Below are positions 36,756 to 43,494 of a stretch of 43,494 bases of DNA, in pieces. Source of the stretch: Deltaproteobacteria bacterium (GTDB lineage Bacteria > Myxococcota_A > UBA796 > GCA-2862545); the NCBI GenBank assembly GCA_011376105.1, contig DRPG01000169.1, positions 1 through 43,494 of the forward strand, read 5' to 3'. Position 1 is the stretch's first letter; each line of letters begins with the position of its first letter. The notes under the pieces were generated by a model. The model saw only the letters and a list, made by a program, of their open reading frames with translations. It was not told where the DNA came from and made no database searches. A program made the position numbers and the translations under genes.

Positions 36756-37865
36756 CTAGGAGGGGGTGCCCCCAGGGGAGAGGACGCCCCCGTCGAGCGA
36801 GACCAGCAGCGTGTCCTCACGGGGTAGCGCCGCGGTCAGGGGCCCCGGGTCGGTGGTGGTGGCGAACACCTGGGCACCCAGATCCGACAGCAGTCCCACG
36901 AGGCGAGCCGTACGGGCCGCGTCCAGCTCGCTGCTCGCGTCATCGATCAGGAACAGGGGGACCTCGCCCCGGGCGCGTGCTGCGACCATCTCAGCGAGCT
37001 TGAGGGCCAACACCAGGCTGCGGATCTGTCCCCGGCTGGCGAAGTCCCGGGCGGGCCGATCGTCGAGGCTGATCCGGACGTTGTCGATCTGTGGACCCGC
37101 CAGGGTCGTGCGGCGCTCGAGCTCCCGAGGACGGACCTCCCGCAGCCGCTCCCGCAGGCTCCGGCGCCGCTCCTCGACGGTCTCGCCCCGGGCCCGGGTG
37201 CTGTACGACAGCGACAAAACCCCCTCGCCCCCCGCGATGTCGCTGTGGAGCGACAGCATGTGGGGCTCCAGCTCGGACAGCATCCACACCCGCCGGGTCA
37301 CCAGCTCAGCCCCGAGCGCCGACAGCTGATCGTCGAGCACGTCCAGCAGCGCGGTGTCCACCGAGCCCGAGCGGAGCGCGGCGGCCTTCTGAGCCAGGCA
37401 CTGGCGGTAGGTCCGGACCCGGTCGAGGTGGGCCGGCGACGCGGTGAAGGTGGCCCGATCGAGCCAGTTGCGGCGTCGAGAGGGCTCGCCCGACACGATC
37501 CGTCCGTCCTCGGGGGTGAACGCGATGGCCCGAACCCCGCTGAAGTACTCCTGTAGATCGGAGACCCGCTTGCCGTCGAGCTTTGCGGTGCGACCCTCCC
37601 GGGTCAGCTCGACCCGGTACTGGCGCTCGATACCCTCGTGCTCGATCCAGGCAGAGACCCTCGCGGCCTGGCCGCCCCAGGCGATCAGCTCCCGGGTCCG
37701 GCGCCCCCGCAGGGGCTTCAAGGTCGCGATCAGATGGACCGCCTCCAGAGAGTTGGTCTTGCCCTGAGCGTTGGGGCCGTGCAAGACAATGAACCGAGCC
37801 GGGATGGTGAGATCGAGGGGGCCCAGGTTCCGGAAGCCCTCCGCGACGATCCTCCGAAGGCGCAA
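36756..37865 (-). CDS. recF: DNA replication and repair protein RecF
   Basis: MRLRRIVAEGFRNL..., GPNAQGKTNSLEAV, LFLIDDASSELD; between dnaN and gyrB. Confidence 0.95.
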   Translation of the reverse strand: MRLRRIVAEGFRNLGPLDLTIPARFIVLHGPNAQGKTNSLEAVHLIATLKPLRGRRTRELIAWGGQAARVSAWIEHEGIERQYRVELTREGRTAKLDGKRVSDLQEYFSGVRAIAFTPEDGRIVSGEPSRRRNWLDRATFTASPAHLDRVRTYRQCLAQKAAALRSGSVDTALLDVLDDQLSALGAELVTRRVWMLSELEPHMLSLHSDIAGGEGVLSLSYSTRARGETVEERRRSLRERLREVRPRELERRTTLAGPQIDNVRISLDDRPARDFASRGQIRSLVLALKLAEMVAARARGEVPLFLIDDASSELDAARTARLVGLLSDLGAQVFATTTDPGPLTAALPREDTLLVSLDGGVLSPGGTPS

Positions 37866-37874
37866 GCCAGGCCC

Positions 37875-38990
37875 TCAGTCGAGCCGCATGGGCATCACCA
37901 CGAAGAACGCGCCCTTGTCGTCTGGATCGTGGACCAGGCACGGGGCCAGGGGGTGGGCGAGCTCGAGCACGACCCGATCGCCGCGCTGAGCCGAGAGCAC
38001 CTCGCCGAGGTAGCGCACGTTGAACCCGACCTGGATGTTCCCGCCCTGCAGCTCGATCGGCACGGTCTCGCGGACCTCCCCCCGATCGACGTTCTGCACC
38101 TCGATCTCGAGCTCGGACTCATTGAACGAGAACCGAACCGCCCGGGCCCGGTCCTGGACCAGGATCCCCACGCGCTTGAGGGTCGAGGTGAGCTCCTCGC
38201 GACGGATCAACGCCCGGTGCTTGTTCTCGCTGGGGACGACCGCGTTGTAGTCAGGAAACTCTCCGTCGAGCAGCCGGAACCAGAAGGTCTGCTCGGGACG
38301 GCTGAGGCGGATCGCGCCGTCGCCAAAACCGACCTCGACCTCCTCCTCGTCGCCCTCGAGCAGCTTACGGAGCACCGCGAGGGCCTTGCGGGGGACAAGC
38401 ATCCGTGGGGTCAGCGCTAGCTCACCCTCGAACGGACCCTGGGCCGCGGACAGCCGGTGGCCGTCGGTGGCCACGATGCGCAGCATCTTGGTGCCCTCGA
38501 TCTCGATCTCCTCGAGGTGGGCGCCGTTGAGCCCGTAGCGGACGTCGTCGACCGCGATCGCGAACGAGGTCTGCTCCACCAGCCGGCGCAGGACCGACTC
38601 GGTGAGCCTCGCCGCCCCCTGGACCTCGAAGGTCGGCAGAGGGGGGAAGTCCTCAGCGGCGTAGCCGGGGAGCCGAAACTGAGCTCGGCCCGACTGGATC
38701 TCCAGCCGGTTGTTCTTTGCGACGGTGAGCTGGACGGTGGGCTCAGGCAGGGCACGGACGATCTGGAACAGGTTCGCTGCGTCGACCGCGAGTTGACCCG
38801 CCTTGGTGACGTTCGCGGCGAGGTCGCCGATGAACGCGACCTCGGTGTCGGTGGCGGTCATCCGCAGCTGCTCATCGTGGGCGTGCATGAGCACGTGGGA
38901 CAGCAGGGGATGAGTGCTCCGCCGCTCGATGATGCCCTGGACACGCGCGAGCCCTCGGCCAAGCTCATCGCGGTCGATGTACAGGTCCAT
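37875..38990 (-). CDS. dnaN: DNA polymerase III beta sliding clamp
   Basis: Full-length clamp-like sequence ending HDPDDKGAFFVVMPMRLD; between dnaA and recF. Confidence 0.95.
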   Translation of the reverse strand: MDLYIDRDELGRGLARVQGIIERRSTHPLLSHVLMHAHDEQLRMTATDTEVAFIGDLAANVTKAGQLAVDAANLFQIVRALPEPTVQLTVAKNNRLEIQSGRAQFRLPGYAAEDFPPLPTFEVQGAARLTESVLRRLVEQTSFAIAVDDVRYGLNGAHLEEIEIEGTKMLRIVATDGHRLSAAQGPFEGELALTPRMLVPRKALAVLRKLLEGDEEEVEVGFGDGAIRLSRPEQTFWFRLLDGEFPDYNAVVPSENKHRALIRREELTSTLKRVGILVQDRARAVRFSFNESELEIEVQNVDRGEVRETVPIELQGGNIQVGFNVRYLGEVLSAQRGDRVVLELAHPLAPCLVHDPDDKGAFFVVMPMRLD

Positions 38991-39009
38991 GGATCACCCC
39001 GCGGGTCAC

Positions 39010-39730
39010 CACTAGTAATACGGATCTAGATCCAGTGTAGATCGATCAAGTAGTAGCTATAGGGCCTGTGGATATTGTGGATAACTCAAAAAACCACCAG
39101 AGTAACACCACAATCTCCGGGAAAAATTCTGTGGATAACCTGTGGATAGGTTTCTTTGGCCTGTGGATAAACTCAGGACCCCAAAATCTATCCACAGGTT
39201 GAGGCGATCTATCCACAAGTTATCCACAAGTTATCCACAAGGAAGTGCATGGTTATCCACAGGTTATCCACAGGCTCGGTTGAGCCCACGTGCTGGCCTG
39301 TCTCGTCCCCAGAGTTGCCCACAGCCTGTGGATAGCCTTGGGGATAAGTCCACGATCCTGGAAAGAAAGGCCGGCCGAGATCCAGGTTGTCGATCGGCTG
39401 TGGACAACCTGTGGACAGCCGAGCTGTGGACGGCCCGGGTGGACAGCCTGTGGACAGCGTCCGGGGCCTGTGGGCAGCGTCCGGGGGCCCGTGGGCAGCG
39501 TCCGGGGGCCTGTGGGCAGCGTCCGGGGGCCTGTGGGCAACCTGTGGACAACAGCAGCGAGCGGCCCTGTGGACAACGGCGGCGACCGCGGCCCCCCTGT
39601 GGACAACCGCTGTGGACAGCCGAGCTGTGGACAACCGAGCTGTGGACAACCGAGCTGTGGACAGCCGAGCTGTGGACAACCGAGCTGTGGACAGCCGCTG
39701 TGGACAGCCGAGCTGTAGACAAGCGTCCGG
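39010..39730. other. oriC: Chromosomal replication origin oriC (dnaA-dnaN intergenic region)
   Basis: Seven exact TTATCCACA/TGTGGATAA boxes (39076, 39130, 39162, 39220, 39231, 39253, 39264), five or more one-mismatch boxes, AT-rich left flank, between dnaN and dnaA. Confidence 0.93.
39399..39722 (+). repeat. GC-rich array of DnaA-box-like units TGTGGACA(A/G), mainly 15-bp and 21-bp periods
   Basis: Thirteen TGTGGACAA/G (39399, 39410, 39449, 39543, 39568, 39598, 39611, 39626, 39641, 39656, 39671, 39686, 39699) plus near matches, all in one orientation. Confidence 0.9.
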
Positions 39731-39943
39731 GGCGGTGTAGCCGCCTTCGATCCCTGGCATGGGCCTTGATCTCGGGTGAGCCCCCGAGCTGGGGCTCGAG
39801 CTGGGCCCGCTGGGGCTCGGGTGCCTGGAGCCAGCAACTCCCGGGGCCTCAGGGGGGCTGGGCTCGATCCCACCTGGATCCAGTGATCCAGGAGCTTGGA
39901 TCCACCGAGAGACGAGCCTTGGGCGACTCCGGAGGCTGGATCA

Positions 39944-41287
39944 TCAGGTGCGGATGTGTAGCCCCTGCTCGATGAGCTTCACCTTGTAGGCGAGATCGGG
40001 ATCGACCTCAAGCTCCTCGCGGACCTTGTGGTACCCGTGCTGGATGGTGGAGTGATCCCGGCCCCCGAACTCCCGACCCAGCTCGGGGAAGGACAGGCTG
40101 GTGTGGGTCCGGGCGAGGAACATCGCGATGTGTCGGGGGCGGGTCAGCGCTCGGGTGCGTTTGCTCCCGGTGATGTCGACGGAGCGGAGGTTGTGGAACC
40201 GGGCCACCGCCTCGATGATCGCCGCGACCGTGACTGAGGCCGAGGGCGGATCGAACTCTCCGGGGAGCCTACGCTGGACCCACTCTAGGGTGATGGGCTC
40301 GTTGTAGAAGTGGTGCAGCGCGCTGATCCGGTTGAGGATGCCCTCGAGCTCCCGGATGTTGCCCTCCACGATGCCGGCGATGGCCTCGGCGAGGTCGGGG
40401 GGGATGTTCAGGCGGTAGCTGTCGGCCTTCTGCATCAGGATCGCGAGCAGGGTCTCCTTGTCGGGGGCCTGCATGTCGGCGAGCAGGCCCCCCTCGAAGC
40501 GGGTGCGGAGCCTCGGCTCGAGCTTGTCGATCTCTCTGGGGACGACATCAGAGGTGAGGATGATCTGCCGCCCCGAGCCCTGCAGCGCGTTGAAGGTGTG
40601 GAAGAACTCCTCCTGGGTGCGTTCCTTGCCAGAGAGGAACTGTACGTCGTCGACCAGCAGGACGGTGGAGCGCCTGCGGTACTTGCTCCGGAAGTCGTCC
40701 ATGCACTTGTACCGGAGGCAGTTGATCATCTCGTTCATGAAGTCCTCAGCGGTCACGTAGACCACCCTTGAGGACGACTGCTCAGCGAGGACGCGGTTGG
40801 CGACCGCGTGCATCAGGTGGGTCTTGCCCAGGCCCGTGGAGCCATAGATGAAGAGGGGGTTGTATTGCTTCGCGGGGTGATCAGCGACGGCTGCGGCTGC
40901 GGCGTGGGCGAACTTGTTGCACTCCCCGATGACGAAGCTCTCGAAGGTCTGGGTGGTGTTGACTCCGATGCTCCGGGGTAGCTCCTCGACCTCCTGCTCG
41001 AAGTTCATCTGGATCTGTGGAGACTCGTTGCTGCTCGCCTGATCCTCTCGCCAGGTGAACTTGATCTGGACGCTGCGTTGGACTAGGGACGAGGCTTCGG
41101 TGCAGAGATCCTCGAGGTAGTTCTCCTCGATCCAATCGGCGTAGTACCGGTTGGAGACCTCGACGAGGAGGGTGTCTGCCTCCAGGTTGATAGGCTTGGC
41201 GGAGCGGAGCCAGATCTCGACGTCCTGGTGGCCGATCTGACGGCGCATCGCCTCCAACATCGATTCCCAGAGCTGGGTGAGATCCAT
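39944..41287 (-). CDS. dnaA: Chromosomal replication initiator DnaA
   Basis: NPLFIYGSTGLGKTHLMHAVAN, LLVDDVQFLSGKERTQEEFFHTFN, domain IV GREFGGRDHSTIQHGYHKV; start 41287. Confidence 0.97.
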   Translation of the reverse strand: MDLTQLWESMLEAMRRQIGHQDVEIWLRSAKPINLEADTLLVEVSNRYYADWIEENYLEDLCTEASSLVQRSVQIKFTWREDQASSNESPQIQMNFEQEVEELPRSIGVNTTQTFESFVIGECNKFAHAAAAAVADHPAKQYNPLFIYGSTGLGKTHLMHAVANRVLAEQSSSRVVYVTAEDFMNEMINCLRYKCMDDFRSKYRRRSTVLLVDDVQFLSGKERTQEEFFHTFNALQGSGRQIILTSDVVPREIDKLEPRLRTRFEGGLLADMQAPDKETLLAILMQKADSYRLNIPPDLAEAIAGIVEGNIRELEGILNRISALHHFYNEPITLEWVQRRLPGEFDPPSASVTVAAIIEAVARFHNLRSVDITGSKRTRALTRPRHIAMFLARTHTSLSFPELGREFGGRDHSTIQHGYHKVREELEVDPDLAYKVKLIEQGLHIRT

Positions 41288-41694
41288 GGCGCTCCCTCTC
41301 TGGCGCGCATGGGAATTATCAGCTTTATAGCTGCTTATTCCCTGCCTTCTTGTCCGGGTCGACCCAGCCGGCGGGGCCAGAGTAACGGAGGGCCAGGGGC
41401 TCGGCACAGGGTGGCGGGAGGTGGAGCGCCAGCACCTGGGAGCTGTCCTTTCGGGCTAGAGGTAGATCCCCAGCTCTGCGGTGACCACCGTCCTCGCCCG
41501 GGATCGAGATCCCTGGGACCGGGCCCGACGATCGCCCCCGGATGGGCTGGTGACCGGGGGTGGGGTCGGAGGGCTGTTGTGGTTTGACCTGCCCTGGTGC
41601 CCACGATAGGCGGTCCACCCTGGCCCCGACGCCCTGTCGAGGTACCCCCTGAACCCAACGACTGAGCCTCCTGACTGGGCCCACGGAGTTGCCC

Positions 41695-41850
41695 ATGAAA
41701 CGTACCTACCAACCCTCTCGGATCAAGCGGCGGCGTAGCCATGGGTTCCGGGCTCGGATGAGCACCCCCGCAGGTCGGGCGGTGCTGGCCCGGCGCCGGC
41801 GTAAGGGCCGCAAGCGCCTCACCCCGACCACCCCGAGCAAGCGGCACTGA
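41695..41850 (+). CDS. rpmH: 50S ribosomal protein L34
   Basis: [51 protein letters not shown]. Confidence 0.97.
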   Translation: MKRTYQPSRIKRRRSHGFRARMSTPAGRAVLARRRRKGRKRLTPTTPSKRH

Positions 41851-42206
41851 CCGACGGCATCGGCGAAGGGTTCCCGAGGGCCCGACGGCTCCGCAAGTCC
41901 CCCGACTTCCGTCGCGTCCAGCGGGGAGGTCGTCGGATCCATGGTGCGTCCTTGGTGATCATCCACCGTCGGAACGATCTCGACGGGCCGCGGGTCGGCC
42001 TCGCGGTCAGCCGGAAGGTGGGGAACGCTGTGGTGCGAAACCGTGTGAAGCGTTGGCTTCGAGAAGCCCTCCGGCGTCGCCTGGGGGCGTTACCGCCTGT
42101 CGACGTGGTGCTTATCGCTCGACCATCCGCGGCCACCGCGGGTTACCCGAACCTCTCGGCCGAAGTGGCTCGCGCCCTCGAGACCATCCGCAGGGAGCAC
42201 GCGTGA
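41847..42206 (+). CDS. rnpA: Ribonuclease P protein component (non-canonical start)
   Basis: [36 protein letters not shown]...[30 protein letters not shown]; no ATG/GTG/TTG before TTG 41952, CTG at 41847 overlaps the rpmH stop. Confidence 0.9.
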   Translation: MTDGIGEGFPRARRLRKSPDFRRVQRGGRRIHGASLVIIHRRNDLDGPRVGLAVSRKVGNAVVRNRVKRWLREALRRRLGALPPVDVVLIARPSAATAGYPNLSAEVARALETIRREHA

Positions 42207-42258
42207 TCGAGACAATGTGCGGGCGGCTCCCTAGGGCGCCCTCCACGGTGGAGCGCTG

Positions 42259-43494
42259 ATGGATCGCCGCACCCTCCTCGCGGTCGTGTTGAGCGTCGCG
42301 ATCTACTACGTCTGGCTCGCGATCCGGGGGCCCCAGCTCCAGCAGACCGCCCAGGAGGGAGGGGGGGGAGAGGAGACGAGCGGGGCACAGGTCTCCACCG
42401 AGCCGAGCCCGAGCCCTCTCCCCACTCCCGCTCCTCCACCTGAGCCGATGCCCTCCGACGTCCCGGAGCGGGAGATCCCGTTCAGGATGTGCCAGACCAC
42501 CGCGACCCTGTCCACCACCCACGGGCTGTCGAGCCTCAGCCTCGATGATCACCAGGGCCCCTACGAGGTCCAGCCCCTGTACAGCTGGATCTGGGGGAAG
42601 CTCACCGGCGAGGTCGAGGGTCCGTGGTCCCCGTGGGGAGCCACCGAGCCCGGCCCCGCTGAGCTTCTCGGTGAGCGGGCCCATGGCCTCACCGTAGGCA
42701 GCGGAGCGGGCCCCGGGACCACCGCGCCGGCCCGGATGATGGTCGTCTCCGACGACGCCGACGATCTGGTGCTGCGCGGCCGCACCGCCGAGGGCATCGA
42801 GATCACCCAGGAGATGCGGCCCACCACGGTGGGCGGCCAGTGCCTGGTGGAGCTCGAGATCACCTGGCGCAACGCAGGGAGCACGGCCTATGGAGGCCCC
42901 CTGTGGCTCGGAGTCCACGGGGTCCCGTCCGTGGCCGCCGGGGGGATGACCGCGCGCTACCAGAGCCAGCGCCAGCCCACCGCTGTCACCGACGGCGATC
43001 TGCACTATGGCGGCCCCTACGGCGCGGGCTGTGTCCGGGAGGGCACGCGTCTGTCCGACGAGGAGACCGCGTTCCCTCTCGAAGGTCCGGTGTCCTGGTT
43101 CGGGCTCTCGGATCGCTACTTCGGCTTCTACGTCCTGCCTGCGGATCCGCAGGCAGGTCAGGCCTGGCTGTCCCGGGTCGGATCCGGCGAGGAGGCGCTC
43201 GATGGCACCCACCTCGCGATCGAGGCCGAGCTCGCACCTGGAGCCTCCCGCACCGACACCTTCTCGGTCTACATCGGTCCCAACGACATGGACGCCCTGG
43301 GCAACGTGCATGAGGATCTGAGCCGGGTCGTGGATCTGGGCTGGTTCGCCTTCTTTGGCTACCCGCTGCTCGTGATGCTCCGGTTCTTCCAGGCCGCGGT
43401 CGGTAACTGGGGCCTGTCGATCATCATGCTCACGTTTGTGGTCAAGCTCGCGTTCTTCCCGATGACGCAGCGATCGTTCCGATCGATGCAGAAG
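42259..43494 (+). CDS. yidC: Membrane protein insertase YidC (3' truncated by window)
   Basis: MDRRTLLAVVLSVAIYYVWLAI; periplasmic domain; WGLSIIMLTFVVKLAFFPMTQRSFRSMQK. Confidence 0.95.
   Translation, partial: MDRRTLLAVVLSVAIYYVWLAIRGPQLQQTAQEGGGGEETSGAQVSTEPSPSPLPTPAPPPEPMPSDVPEREIPFRMCQTTATLSTTHGLSSLSLDDHQGPYEVQPLYSWIWGKLTGEVEGPWSPWGATEPGPAELLGERAHGLTVGSGAGPGTTAPARMMVVSDDADDLVLRGRTAEGIEITQEMRPTTVGGQCLVELEITWRNAGSTAYGGPLWLGVHGVPSVAAGGMTARYQSQRQPTAVTDGDLHYGGPYGAGCVREGTRLSDEETAFPLEGPVSWFGLSDRYFGFYVLPADPQAGQAWLSRVGSGEEALDGTHLAIEAELAPGASRTDTFSVYIGPNDMDALGNVHEDLSRVVDLGWFAFFGYPLLVMLRFFQAAVGNWGLSIIMLTFVVKLAFFPMTQRSFRSMQK

Noticed and set aside
39399-39722. CRISPR array interpretation of the oriC repeats
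   Set aside because: Periods of 15-21 bp without unique spacers, no cas genes; units are DnaA-box-like.
39142-39975. Long ORFs across oriC on both strands (e.g. 39142..39975 +, 39209..39760 -, 39253..39873 -)
   Set aside because: Translations are low-complexity echoes of the DnaA-box repeats (CGQPSCGQPSC, STARLSTARLS) and several frames are open at once; this is the origin, not coding.

Overview
This is a GC-rich bacterial chromosomal window, Myxococcota/Deltaproteobacteria-like by gene content (inference only). It spans the replication-origin neighbourhood: gyrB, recF, dnaN, oriC, dnaA, rpmH, rnpA and yidC (truncated at the right edge), with gyrA and clpB on the same window. The rest is accessory: PEGA/TPR proteins, a degenerate REC-REC-GGDEF protein, an SLC13 transporter, a Ser/Thr kinase, a standalone SecD-P1-like protein, a DUF434-like protein, an SDR, a YdbS/YdbT pair, a CAP-domain protein, an FG-GAP lipoprotein/lipoprotein/porin operon, a CapA-like protein and a pair of ArsA/Get3-like ATPases. 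The most notable observations are: (1) a 486-codon intein in GyrB, inserted one residue before the TDADVDG metal-binding motif; (2) an unusual two-part oriC, with an AT-rich part carrying classical TTATCCACA boxes followed by about 325 bp of GC-rich array of TGTGGACAA/G boxes at 15 bp and 21 bp periods; (3) a kinase and rnpA that both lack a canonical start codon; (4) two divergent genes whose start codons overlap in one CATG; (5) hexanucleotide repeats inside coding sequence (poly-Leu in a lipoprotein signal peptide, an acidic insertion in GyrA) and several minisatellites placed just after stop codons. All calls come from reading the sequence and the supplied ORFs; no database search was run.
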